NCBI RefSeq assembly: GCF_025567315.1
Contig: NZ_JAOQJE010000004.1
Coordinates: 124,001-188,000 of the forward strand
Direction: 5' to 3'
Source: Agathobaculum ammoniilyticum
GTDB taxonomy: Bacteria; Bacillota; Clostridia; Oscillospirales; Butyricicoccaceae
Length of the DNA stretch: 64,000 nt
Made by a program: the position numbers and the translations under genes. Numbering within the stretch: position 1 is the first letter of the stretch; the number at the start of each line of letters is the position of its first letter. The notes beneath the pieces were generated by a model, which was not told the origin of the DNA, searched no databases, and was given only the letters and a program-made list of their open reading frames with translations. Positions 41,534-49,564 of this stretch are shown one piece after another.

Positions 41534-41574
41534 CAGCAAAGGCGCTGTGGGAATGACACCCACGGCGCTTTTTT
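41534..41574 (+). promoter_or_regulatory. ANTAR-type leader with intrinsic terminator, glnN
   Basis: CAGC-AAAGGC-GCTG (41534-41547) is a hairpin with a 6-nt loop carrying A1 and G4. Its 3' side is part of the 5' arm of a terminator, GCGCTGTGGG (41542-41551) with CCCACGGCGC (41559-41568), followed by six T. The two structures exclude each other. Only one hexaloop hairpin is evident, whereas the best-known ANTAR targets have two. Confidence 0.7.
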
Positions 41575-41609
41575 GTTGCCATTTGACAGACGGTAAGGAG
41601 CGAATCGAT

Positions 41610-43697
41610 ATGAATACGGCGAAAAATGTACCGGAGCTGTTCGGCAGCATGGTCTTTAACGAGACTGTGATGCGGGAGCGTCTTCCCAAGGACGTATACA
41701 AAAAGCTGAAGCAGACCATGCGCGAGGGTACGGCGATCGACGCCGAGGTCGCGCCGGTCGTGGCGACCGCGATGAAGGACTGGGCACTCTCAAAGGGCGC
41801 AACGCATTATACGCACTGGTTCCAGCCGTTGACCGGCATCACGGCTGAGAAGCACGACTCGTTCATTTCCCCGACGGACGACGGTGGGGTCGTGATGGAG
41901 TTTTCCGGCAAGGAGCTGATCCGCGGCGAGCCGGACGCGTCCTCGTTCCCCTCCGGCGGCTTGCGCGCGACCTTCGAGGCGCGTGGCTACACGGCCTGGG
42001 ACCCGACCAGCTACGCTTTCGTTAAGGACGGCACCCTGTACATCCCCACCGCGTTCTGCTCCTATACGGGCGAAATTCTGGACAAAAAGACCCCGCTGCT
42101 GCGCTCGATGGACGCGCTCAGCACGCAGGCGTGCCGCGTGCTCAAGCTGTTCGGCAAGGACGTCAAGCGCGTGACGACCACGGTTGGGCCGGAACAGGAA
42201 TACTTCCTGATCGACAAGGCGGACTATGCCAAGCGCAAAGACCTGATCTTCACCGGCCGCACGCTGTTCGGCGCCATGCCGCCCAAGGGGCAGGAGATGG
42301 AGGATCACTACTTCGGTTCCATCCGTCCGCGTGTGGCGGCGTTTATGCAGGAGCTGGACGAGGAGCTGTGGAAGCTCGGTATTTTTGCCAAGACTAAGCA
42401 CAACGAGGTCGCCCCCTGCCAGCATGAGATGGCGCCGGTGTTCACCACGACCAACATCGCCACCGACCACAACCAGCTCACCATGGAGGTCATGCGGCGT
42501 GTGGCGGAAAGGCACGGCTTCGTCTGCCTGCTCAACGAAAAGCCGTTCGAGGGCGTCAACGGGTCGGGCAAGCACAATAACTGGTCGATCTCGACCGACA
42601 CGGGCGAGAATCTGCTCGAGCCTGGCAAGGCGCCGAGCGGCAACCTGCAGTTTTTGCTCTTCCTGACTGCGGTTATCAAGGCCGTGGACGAATATCAGGA
42701 CCTGCTGCGCATCTCGGTCGCCTCCGCGGGCAACGATCACCGCCTGGGTGCGAACGAGGCCCCGCCGGCGATCATCTCCATGTTCATCGGCGACGAACTG
42801 CAGGCAATCTTGGATGCAGTCGAGGCAGGGCGGGATTACACGGATGTGGCCAAGACCAAGATGGATCTCGGCGTGTCCGCGCTGCCGGACATCCAGAAAG
42901 ACACCACCGATCGCAACCGCACCTCGCCTTTTGCTTTTACCGGAAACAAGTTCGAGTTCCGCATGCTGGGCTCCTCGCTCAACATCGCCTGCCCGAACAT
43001 CATGCTCAACACTGCGGTCGCGGAGGAGTTGCGCCAGTTCGCGGATGAGCTGGACGGCGCGACGGACTTCCAGGCGGCGCTCACCGCGCTGCTGCGGCGT
43101 GAGATCAAGGCGCACAAGCGCATCATTTTCAACGGCAACGGCTACGACGAAAGCTGGGTCGCGGAAGCGGAAAAGCGCGGCCTGCTCAACCTCAAGTCCA
43201 CGGACGCGGCGCTGCCGCACTACACGGATGAAAAGAACATCCGTCTGTTTGAGACGCACGGCGTGTATACCAAGCTGGAAATGGAGTCCCGCGAGGAGGC
43301 CGTGATTGAGGAGTATTACAAGACCCTGCACATCGAGGCGCTCACCATGCGCGACATGGCGCGCCGCGAGATCCTGCCCGCCTGCCTGTCGTTCGAGCGC
43401 GCGGTGGCGGACGGCGCGCTGGCCAAGAAGCAGCTCGGCCTTGCGGGCGGCGCGGAAACCCGCCTGCTGACGCAGGTATCCGCCCTGAACGATGCGCTGG
43501 AGTGCGCGGTATCCACGCTGGAGGAAGCCGTGGAGGCTGTGCCGAAAGCGGACGCGGAAACGCTCGCGCATTATTACCACGATGAGGTACTCCCGTGCAT
43601 GGACGCCGTACGCAAGCCGTCCGACGCGCTGGAACGGATGGTGGGCAAGGAGTACTGGCCGTTCCCGACCTACGCGGATATCCTGTTTTATACCTGA
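41610..43697 (+). CDS. glnN: glutamine synthetase type III
   Basis: A 695-aa GSIII, the long dodecameric form found in Bacteroides, cyanobacteria and Clostridia. VPELFGSMVFNETVMRERLP is the typical N-terminus; TVGPEQEYFLID, KHNEVAPCQHEMAPVF, GVNGSGKHNNWSIST and GNDHRLGANEAPPAI are GSIII active-site blocks. ATG 41610 follows GGTAAGGAGCGAATCGAT. It is divergent from the glutamate synthase operon and upstream of amt. Both glnN and amt have a leader terminator overlapping an ANTAR-type hexaloop, so expression is probably set by nitrogen status through the local ANTAR protein. Confidence 0.95.
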   Translation: MNTAKNVPELFGSMVFNETVMRERLPKDVYKKLKQTMREGTAIDAEVAPVVATAMKDWALSKGATHYTHWFQPLTGITAEKHDSFISPTDDGGVVMEFSGKELIRGEPDASSFPSGGLRATFEARGYTAWDPTSYAFVKDGTLYIPTAFCSYTGEILDKKTPLLRSMDALSTQACRVLKLFGKDVKRVTTTVGPEQEYFLIDKADYAKRKDLIFTGRTLFGAMPPKGQEMEDHYFGSIRPRVAAFMQELDEELWKLGIFAKTKHNEVAPCQHEMAPVFTTTNIATDHNQLTMEVMRRVAERHGFVCLLNEKPFEGVNGSGKHNNWSISTDTGENLLEPGKAPSGNLQFLLFLTAVIKAVDEYQDLLRISVASAGNDHRLGANEAPPAIISMFIGDELQAILDAVEAGRDYTDVAKTKMDLGVSALPDIQKDTTDRNRTSPFAFTGNKFEFRMLGSSLNIACPNIMLNTAVAEELRQFADELDGATDFQAALTALLRREIKAHKRIIFNGNGYDESWVAEAEKRGLLNLKSTDAALPHYTDEKNIRLFETHGVYTKLEMESREEAVIEEYYKTLHIEALTMRDMARREILPACLSFERAVADGALAKKQLGLAGGAETRLLTQVSALNDALECAVSTLEEAVEAVPKADAETLAHYYHDEVLPCMDAVRKPSDALERMVGKEYWPFPTYADILFYT

Positions 43698-43730
43698 ACG
43701 GACAGGGGACCTGAAAAGTCTCCCTGTATA

Positions 43731-43761
43731 CGAAACCAGGTTCCGGAGAAGTCTGGTTTCG
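43731..43761 (+). other. hairpin between glnN and amt
   Basis: CGAAACCAG and CTGGTTTCG form a 9-bp stem; a weaker stem (CAGGGGAC with GTCTCCCTG) lies just before it. No T-run follows, so termination is doubtful. Possibly an mRNA-processing or stabilising structure. Confidence 0.35.
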
Positions 43762-43836
43762 ATACTCGAATGACGCGGCCCGACAGCCTTGGGGCAAAGG
43801 GCGCGGCAAAGCAATTTTCGTGTGTAAAAAATTATC

Positions 43837-43893
43837 ATACACAACGGCGTGTATTTCCGGCCTTGGGACCGGAGATACACGCCAAATTTTTTT
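43837..43893 (+). promoter_or_regulatory. ANTAR-type leader with intrinsic terminator, amt
   Basis: ATACAC-AACGGC-GTGTAT (43837-43854) is a 6-bp hairpin with the same AACGGC hexaloop as the glutamate synthase leader. Its loop end and 3' arm lie within the 5' arm of a 15-bp terminator stem (43846-43860 with 43869-43883), followed by AAATTTTTTT. The start codon is only 16 bp after the T-run. Confidence 0.75.
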
Positions 43894-43908
43894 AGGAGGG
43901 ATTTTCTC

Positions 43909-45648
43909 ATGCAAGACCTTGTAAACCTTGCCGCCTCGATGGATACTGGGTGGACGCTGGTCGGAGCCGCACTGGTGTTCTTCATGCAGGCGGGCTTCGC
44001 GATGGTGGAAACCGGCTTTACCCGGGCTAAGAACGCGGGCAACATCATCATGAAAAACCTGATGGACTTTTCACTCGGTACGCCGATCTTCTGGCTGGTC
44101 GGATTTGGCATCATGTTCGGTTCGATGAACGGCGTGTTCGGCGGCTTTGACCTTCTGGCGGACGGTGTGGTCGGCGAAGGCTACGACTGGACGACGCTGA
44201 TCTTCCAGACCGTATTCTGTGCCACCGCCGCGACCATCGTGTCCGGCTCCATGGCCGAACGCACCAAGTTCTCGGCCTACTGCATCTATTCCATGGTCAT
44301 ATCGGCGGTGATCTACCCGATCTCCGGTCACTGGATCTGGGGCGGTGGCTGGCTCGCCGAGCTTGGCTTCCATGACTTCGCCGGTTCGACTGCGGTACAC
44401 ATGGTCGGCGGCGTAGCGGCGTTCGTGGGCGCGGCCATCCTCGGCCCGCGTATCGGCAAGTACACCAAGGACGGCAAGGCGCGCGCGATCCCCGGCCACT
44501 CGCTGACCCTAGGCGCGCTGGGCGTGTTTATTCTGTGGTTCTGCTGGTTCGGCTTCAACGGCGGCTCGACAGTCGCGCTGTCGAACGGCGCGGCTGAAAC
44601 CGCGGCGCGCGTGTTCGTCACCACCAACATGGCGGCGGCGGTCGCGACAGTCACGGTTATGTGCGTGACCTGGGTGCGCTACAAGAAGCCGGACGTTTCC
44701 ATGACGCTCAACGGCTCGCTGGCCGGCCTGGTAGCCATCACGGCGGGCTGCGACACGGTAACACCTTTCGGCGCAGCCATCATCGGCATCATTGCGGGCT
44801 TTGTGGTGGTGTTCGGCATTGAATTCATCGACCAGAAGCTCAAGGTGGACGATCCGGTTGGCGCGGTCGGTGTACACGGCCTGTGCGGCGCGACCGGCAC
44901 GCTGATGGTCGGCCTGTTCGGCTACTACGCCTACGGTACGAACGACGTGGCGCCGGTCGGCCTGTTCTACGGCGGCGGCTGGCACGCGCTGGCCATCCAG
45001 GCGCTCGGCATGGCCGTGGTGATCGCGTGGGTCGCGGTCACGATGACCGTGGTGTTCCAGATCATCAAGCATACGGTCGGCCTGCGCGTCAGCGAGGCCG
45101 AAGAGATCATGGGCCTTGACAAGCCCGAGCACGGCCTGCCCTCCGCCTATGCGGACTTTATGCCGGTGGTTCCGTCCGTGCTGGGTACCAAGGCGGCGCA
45201 GGACGACACAGGGGAAGCGGCTGCGGCCGCGGCCGCGCCCGCTCAGGCGGTGCCGGTCACTAAGATTACATCCGAAGCGTCCAGCGGCGGACACAAGCTG
45301 AGCAAGGTGGTCATCCTTGCCAAGCAGTCCAAATTCGAGGTGCTGAAAAACGCGATGAACGAGATCGGCATTGCGGGCATGACCGTGACCAATGTGGTCG
45401 GTTGCGGCACGCAGAAAGGCGCGCCCGAGTACTACCGCGGCGCGGAGGTGGACGTGACGCTGCTGCCCAAGATCAAGATGGAGATCGTGGTATCCAAGGT
45501 GCCGGTCGAGACTGTGATCGAAACGGCCAAAAAGGTGCTGTACACCGGCCACATCGGCGACGGAAAGATATTTGTGTACGATGTGGAAAACGCGGTCAAG
45601 GTGCGCACGGGCGCGGAGGGCTACGACGCGCTGCAGTACGACGACTGA
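43909..45648 (+). CDS. amt: ammonium transporter fused to a P-II domain
   Basis: A 579-aa fusion. Residues 1-405 are an Amt channel with eleven helices (MVETGFTRAKNAGNI, HWIWGGGWLAELG, GFNGGSTVAL; pore histidines in DFAGSTAVHMVGG and VGVHGLCGA). A 50-residue Ala/Pro linker leads to a GlnB/P-II domain at about 465-579. The T-loop GTQKGAPEYYRGAEVDV keeps the first Tyr but has Val where Tyr51 of E. coli P-II is uridylylated. IGDGKIFVYDVE is the B-loop. The fused P-II should sense ATP/ADP/2-oxoglutarate and gate the pore directly. ATG 43909 follows AGGAGGG. Confidence 0.93.
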   Translation: MQDLVNLAASMDTGWTLVGAALVFFMQAGFAMVETGFTRAKNAGNIIMKNLMDFSLGTPIFWLVGFGIMFGSMNGVFGGFDLLADGVVGEGYDWTTLIFQTVFCATAATIVSGSMAERTKFSAYCIYSMVISAVIYPISGHWIWGGGWLAELGFHDFAGSTAVHMVGGVAAFVGAAILGPRIGKYTKDGKARAIPGHSLTLGALGVFILWFCWFGFNGGSTVALSNGAAETAARVFVTTNMAAAVATVTVMCVTWVRYKKPDVSMTLNGSLAGLVAITAGCDTVTPFGAAIIGIIAGFVVVFGIEFIDQKLKVDDPVGAVGVHGLCGATGTLMVGLFGYYAYGTNDVAPVGLFYGGGWHALAIQALGMAVVIAWVAVTMTVVFQIIKHTVGLRVSEAEEIMGLDKPEHGLPSAYADFMPVVPSVLGTKAAQDDTGEAAAAAAAPAQAVPVTKITSEASSGGHKLSKVVILAKQSKFEVLKNAMNEIGIAGMTVTNVVGCGTQKGAPEYYRGAEVDVTLLPKIKMEIVVSKVPVETVIETAKKVLYTGHIGDGKIFVYDVENAVKVRTGAEGYDALQYDD

Positions 45649-45670
45649 TCGAGGGGAACAAGCCGGAACA

Positions 45671-45701
45671 GTGGGACAGGGCGGCTGCTCTGTCTCACTT
45701 T
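45671..45701 (+). terminator. probable terminator of amt
   Basis: GTGGGACAG pairs with CTGTCTCAC (one wobble) over a 10-nt loop and is followed by TTT. The T-run is short, so efficiency is uncertain. Confidence 0.5.
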
Positions 45702-45735
45702 CTGCAGAAACCGGAGGCCAGATGAAAATTTATGC

Positions 45736-45763
45736 TTGCATTTTGTGGGGAAGGGTGTATACT
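45736..45763 (+). promoter_or_regulatory. promoter of the riboflavin operon
   Basis: TTGCAT (45736-45741), 16 bp, TATACT (45758-45763), about 40 bp upstream of the FMN riboswitch. Confidence 0.65.
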
Positions 45764-45805
45764 GAAAGAGCAGAAAGCTTTCTGCAGGAAAACCGAATAA
45801 ACAGA

Positions 45806-45927
45806 TTTCTTCAGGGCAGGGTGCAATTCCCTACCGGCGGTACAGCCCGCGAGCGGACGCCTTTCCGGCGGAAGCATGACTCGGTGGAACTCCGAGGCCG
45901 ACAGTATAGTCTGGATGAAAGAAGAAA
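45806..45927 (+). promoter_or_regulatory. FMN riboswitch (RFN element)
   Basis: The conserved RFN core is readable: TCAGGGCAGGGTGCAATTCC, CTACCGGCGGTA, AGCCCGCGAGC, then GACTCGGTGGAACTCCGAGGC, CCGACAGTATAGTCTGGATG and AAAGAAG closing stem P1 (TTTCTTC at 45806-45812 with GAAGAAA at 45921-45927). It precedes ribD and should switch off the operon when FMN is abundant. Most of the gene-free stretch 45649-46084 is this leader. Confidence 0.97.
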
Positions 45928-45977
45928 GTGTGAAAGCAAAAGGGGGATGCCCCTTTGTTTGATTCGCTTGTTTACCG

Positions 45978-46011
45978 TCCTGAAACGTCGCGCGGCGTTT
46001 CAGGATTTTTT
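45978..46011 (+). terminator. first leader terminator after the FMN riboswitch
   Basis: TCCTGAAACG pairs with CGTTTCAGGA around an 8-nt loop and is followed by six T. It is the likely expression platform. Confidence 0.8.
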
Positions 46012-46031
46012 GTTTGGCGGCGCGCCATATA

Positions 46032-46066
46032 TGTCCCGGAAGTCTGCGGCTTTCGGGACATTTTTT
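46032..46066 (+). terminator. second leader terminator before ribD
   Basis: TGTCCCGGAAG pairs with CTTTCGGGACA (one G-T) and is followed by six T, ending 18 bp before the ribD start. Two tandem terminators in one riboswitch leader are unusual. Confidence 0.75.
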
Positions 46067-46084
46067 ATTGGGAGATGATGCCGT

Positions 46085-47182
46085 TTGCAAGAGGAGCTTC
46101 TGATGCGCAGGGCGCTCGAGCTGGCGCGGCGCGGTGCGGGACGGGTCAGCCCGAATCCGATGGTGGGCTGTGTGATCGCCCGCGGCGGGCGCGTGATCGG
46201 CGAGGGATGGCATGAGACGTGCGGCGGGCCGCATGCGGAGCGAAATGCGCTGGCTGCCTGCACGGAGGACCCCGCGGGTGCGACGCTGTATGTCACGCTG
46301 GAGCCTTGCTGCCACTGGGGCCGCACGCCGCCCTGCACGGACGCGATTTTGGAGCGGGGTATCGCCCGCGTGGTGGTCGGATGCACGGACCCTAATCCGC
46401 TCGTCGACGGGAAAGGGGTGCGCCTGCTGCGCGAGGCGGGCGTGGAGGTCGAGACCGGCGTGCTGGAACAGGAGTGCTGGCGGCTGAATGAAGTGTTTTT
46501 CCACTTTATCCAGCACCGGACGCCGTTTGTCGTGTATAAATACGCGATGACGCTGGACGGCAAGACTGCGTCCGCTTCGGGCGACAGCCGTTGGGTGAGC
46601 GGGGAGGCCGCACGGTGCAGAGTGCATGAGGTGCGCGGGCAGCTTTCCGCAATCATGGTGGGCGTGGACACGGTGCTGGCGGACGATCCGCTGCTCACCT
46701 GCCGCATACCTGGCGGGCGTGATCCGCTGCGCATTGTGTGCGACAGTCGGGCGCGCACACCGCTGGACAGCCGCCTGATCCAAAGCGCGGGCGAGATACC
46801 GACCATAATCGCGGCAGTCGGCTGGAATGAGCGGGCTGCCGCGCTCAAAAAGGCGGGCGCGCAGATCCTGCTCTGCGGGGAGCGGGATGGACGGGTCGAT
46901 CTGCGCGAGCTGATGCGGCAGCTCGGCGCGCGCGGCGTGGACAGTATCCTGCTGGAGGGCGGCACGACGCTGGCGTTCGCCGCGCTGGAAGCCGGCATCG
47001 TCCGCAAGGTGCAGGCGTATATCGCGCCCAAGCTGCTCGGCGGTAGCACGGCCAGGACGCCGGCCGGCGGGCAGGGGCTTGCTCGGATGGCAGATGCGTG
47101 GCGTCTGACCGGTCTGACCGCCGAGCCGGTTGGAGAGGACTTTTTGTTGGAGGGATACCTGCCATGTTCACAGGACTTGTAG
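46085..47182 (+). CDS. ribD: bifunctional riboflavin deaminase/reductase RibD
   Basis: A 365-aa protein with two activities of riboflavin synthesis. Residues 1-145 are the zinc deaminase (PHAERNAL and EPCCHWGRTPPCTDAI), residues 146-365 the NADPH-dependent reductase (YAMTLDGKTASASGDSRWVS, LLEGGTTLA). I keep TTG 46085 because MQEELLMRRALELARRG matches the N-terminus of characterised RibD; ATG 46103 with GAGGAG is a possible internal start. It overlaps ribE by 19 bp. First gene of the FMN-regulated operon. Confidence 0.94.
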   Translation: MQEELLMRRALELARRGAGRVSPNPMVGCVIARGGRVIGEGWHETCGGPHAERNALAACTEDPAGATLYVTLEPCCHWGRTPPCTDAILERGIARVVVGCTDPNPLVDGKGVRLLREAGVEVETGVLEQECWRLNEVFFHFIQHRTPFVVYKYAMTLDGKTASASGDSRWVSGEAARCRVHEVRGQLSAIMVGVDTVLADDPLLTCRIPGGRDPLRIVCDSRARTPLDSRLIQSAGEIPTIIAAVGWNERAAALKKAGAQILLCGERDGRVDLRELMRQLGARGVDSILLEGGTTLAFAALEAGIVRKVQAYIAPKLLGGSTARTPAGGQGLARMADAWRLTGLTAEPVGEDFLLEGYLPCSQDL

Positions 47183-47805
47183 AGGAGGTCGGGCGCGTCG
47201 AACGCATCGCGCACGGCGCGCGGGGCGCGCGGCTGATGATTGCGGCCGATGCCGTGCTCGCGGGGACACGGTGCGGCGACAGTATAGCGGTAAACGGCGT
47301 ATGCCTGACGGCTGCGGAGCTGGATGGGCGGACGTTTACCGCGGACGTGATGGCAGAAACCCTGCGCCGCTCTGACTTGGGGGAGCTGCGCGCGGGCGCG
47401 CCGGTCAACCTGGAGCGCGCGATGCCCGCGGACGGGCGGTTAGGCGGACACATCGTGTCCGGACATATCGACGGCACGGGGACGGTCGCGTCGCTCCTCC
47501 GCGAGGATAACGCGGTCTGGCTGTCGGTCAAGACGCCCACGGCTCTGCTGCGGTACATTGTGGAAAAGGGCTCGATTGCGATCGACGGCGTCAGCCTGAC
47601 GGTCGCGCAGGTGGACGGACAGGGCTTTGCCGTGTCCATCATACCGCATACCGGCGCACAGACCACCCTGCTCGGCAAGCGGCAGGGCGAACGGGTGAAT
47701 CTGGAATGCGATGTGATCGGCAAGTATGTGGAAAAGCTGCTTGCCCCGCATACCGCCCGGCAGACGGACGTCACTATGGAATTTCTCAGCCAACACGGCT
47801 TTTAA
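47164..47805 (+). CDS. ribE: riboflavin synthase alpha chain
   Basis: A 213-aa enzyme dismutating two lumazine molecules into riboflavin. The two homologous barrels begin MFTGLVEEVGRVERI and GHIVSGHIDGTGTV; VNGVCLTA and IDGVSLTV are the matching active-site loops. ATG 47164 lies within the end of ribD, giving a 19-bp overlap. Product of the ribD-ribE-ribBA-ribH operon. Confidence 0.95.
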   Translation: MFTGLVEEVGRVERIAHGARGARLMIAADAVLAGTRCGDSIAVNGVCLTAAELDGRTFTADVMAETLRRSDLGELRAGAPVNLERAMPADGRLGGHIVSGHIDGTGTVASLLREDNAVWLSVKTPTALLRYIVEKGSIAIDGVSLTVAQVDGQGFAVSIIPHTGAQTTLLGKRQGERVNLECDVIGKYVEKLLAPHTARQTDVTMEFLSQHGF

Positions 47806-47826
47806 CAGAAAGAGGGAGGCGGAATC

Positions 47827-49035
47827 ATGCAGCAAAACTTTGCAACCATCGAACAGGCGCTTGACGAGCTGCGCGCCGGCCGGCTGATCATGGCGATCGA
47901 CGATCCGGACCGCGAGAACGAGGGCGACCTGATCTGCGCGGCGGAATTTGCGACCACGGAGAACGTTAACTTTATGGCGACCCATGCCAAAGGGCTGATC
48001 TGCACGCCGATGAGCGCGGAAATCGCGGCTCGGCTCGGCTTTGAGCAGATGGTCAAGGTCAATACAGACAATCACCATACCGCGTTTACCGTTTCGGTCG
48101 ATCATGTGGATACGTCAACCGGCATCTCCGCCGAGGAGCGCGGACTGACCTGCCGCGCGTGTGCGGATACGGCCGCAGGGCCGGCGGACTTCCGGAGGCC
48201 GGGCCATGTGTTCCCGCTGACCGCGCGCCGGGGCGGCGTGCTGACCCGCAACGGACACACCGAGGCAACGGTCGACCTGTGCCGCATAGCGGGGCTGCAG
48301 GAGTGCGGCCTGTGCTGTGAAATCATGCGCGACGACGGCACCATGATGCGCACGACCGAACTGCTCGAAAAGGCGCGCGAGTGGGGTGTTGCGGTCATTG
48401 CCATCCGCGACCTGCAGGATTACTGCCGCAGGCATGACAAGCATGTGGTTCGCGAGGCCAGCGCCAAGCTGCCGACACGCTTTGGGGAATTCCAGATCTA
48501 CGGCTATGTCAACGACCTGACCGGCGAGCACCATGTCGCGCTCGTCAAAGGGAAGATCGGGGACGGGAAGAACCTGCTCTGCCGTGTCCATTCGGAATGC
48601 CTGACCGGCGACGTGTTCGGTTCGCGGCGGTGCGACTGCGGGCAGCAGCTCGCGGCCGCCATGCAGCAGATCGAAAAGGAGGGCCGTGGCGTGCTGCTCT
48701 ATATGCGGCAGGAGGGCCGCGGCATCGGCCTGATTAACAAGCTCAAGGCCTATGAGCTGCAGGAGGTGGGCTGGGATACGGTAGAGGCCAACGTTAAGCT
48801 CGGCTTTGCGCCCGACCTCCGCGAATACTGGATCGGCGCACAGATCCTGCAAGATCTCGGCGCGCGGGAGCTGCGCCTGCTGACCAACAATCCGGAAAAG
48901 ATCTACGGACTGGACGGGTTCGGCGTGGAGATCGTTGAGCGCGTGCCGATTGAGATCGCGCCGCAGGAGGACGACGCGTTTTACCTGCACACCAAAAAGA
49001 TCAAGATGGGGCATCTGTTCCAGAAAACCATATAA
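47827..49035 (+). CDS. ribBA: bifunctional DHBP synthase / GTP cyclohydrolase II
   Basis: A 402-aa fusion. Residues 1-205 are 3,4-dihydroxy-2-butanone-4-phosphate synthase (DDPDRENEGDLICAAE, TRNGHTEA). The rest is GTP cyclohydrolase II with RVHSECLTGDVFGSRRCDCG (zinc cysteines), RQEGRGIGLINK and LTNNPEK. It starts both branches of riboflavin synthesis from ribulose 5-phosphate and GTP. ATG 47827 follows AAGAGGGAGGCGGAATC. Confidence 0.96.
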   Translation: MQQNFATIEQALDELRAGRLIMAIDDPDRENEGDLICAAEFATTENVNFMATHAKGLICTPMSAEIAARLGFEQMVKVNTDNHHTAFTVSVDHVDTSTGISAEERGLTCRACADTAAGPADFRRPGHVFPLTARRGGVLTRNGHTEATVDLCRIAGLQECGLCCEIMRDDGTMMRTTELLEKAREWGVAVIAIRDLQDYCRRHDKHVVREASAKLPTRFGEFQIYGYVNDLTGEHHVALVKGKIGDGKNLLCRVHSECLTGDVFGSRRCDCGQQLAAAMQQIEKEGRGVLLYMRQEGRGIGLINKLKAYELQEVGWDTVEANVKLGFAPDLREYWIGAQILQDLGARELRLLTNNPEKIYGLDGFGVEIVERVPIEIAPQEDDAFYLHTKKIKMGHLFQKTI

Positions 49036-49053
49036 AACAGGAGGGAAACCGAA

Positions 49054-49518
49054 ATGAATGTACTGGAAGGCAAGCTTGTCGCGGGGAAAGGGAAATTTGC
49101 AATCGTCGCGGCTCGGTTCAATGAGTTCATTGTCTCCAAGCTGATTGCGGGCGCGGAGGATACGCTGGTGCGGCATGGCGTGGATACGGATGATATCACG
49201 CTCGCCTGGGTGCCGGGCGCATTTGAGATACCGCTCGCGGCGCAAAAGCTCGCGCAGAGCGAGCAGTACTGCGCGGTCATCTGTCTGGGCGCTGTCATAC
49301 GCGGTTCGACTACGCACTATGATTATGTGTGCAACGAGGTTTCCAAGGGTATTGCGCAGGTGGGCCTGCAGACCGGCGTACCCGTGCTGTTCGGCGTGGT
49401 TACGACCGAGAACCTTGAGCAGGCCATCGAGCGTGCGGGTACCAAAGCGGGCAACAAGGGTGCGGACGCGGCTCTGGCGGCGCTGGAGCTTGTGGATCTG
49501 CTTCCGCAGCTGCGCTGA
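49054..49518 (+). CDS. ribH: 6,7-dimethyl-8-ribityllumazine synthase
   Basis: A 154-aa enzyme that assembles into icosahedral or pentameric shells and condenses the two riboflavin precursors. VAARFNEFIVSKLIAGA, VPGAFEIPLAAQKLA, CLGAVIRGSTTHYDYVCNE (catalytic His) and GTKAGNKGADAALAALEL are standard. Last gene of the operon, followed by a strong terminator. Confidence 0.96.
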   Translation: MNVLEGKLVAGKGKFAIVAARFNEFIVSKLIAGAEDTLVRHGVDTDDITLAWVPGAFEIPLAAQKLAQSEQYCAVICLGAVIRGSTTHYDYVCNEVSKGIAQVGLQTGVPVLFGVVTTENLEQAIERAGTKAGNKGADAALAALELVDLLPQLR

Positions 49519-49531
49519 CCCGCAGACAAAG

Positions 49532-49564
49532 AAAAGACCATCCGTTTCGGATGGTCTTTTCTTT
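49532..49564. terminator. bidirectional terminator
   Basis: AAAAGACCATCCG pairs with CGGATGGTCTTTT across TTT. It ends the riboflavin operon and the convergent dpaB. Confidence 0.9.

Noticed and set aside
41790..44114. Minus-strand frame of about 770 codons opposite glnN
   Set aside because: Antisense shadow of a complete GSIII gene and of the amt leader.
45572..46078. Open frame of 168 codons across the amt end and the FMN riboswitch
   Set aside because: It runs through a conserved RFN structure and two terminators, so it is not a gene.
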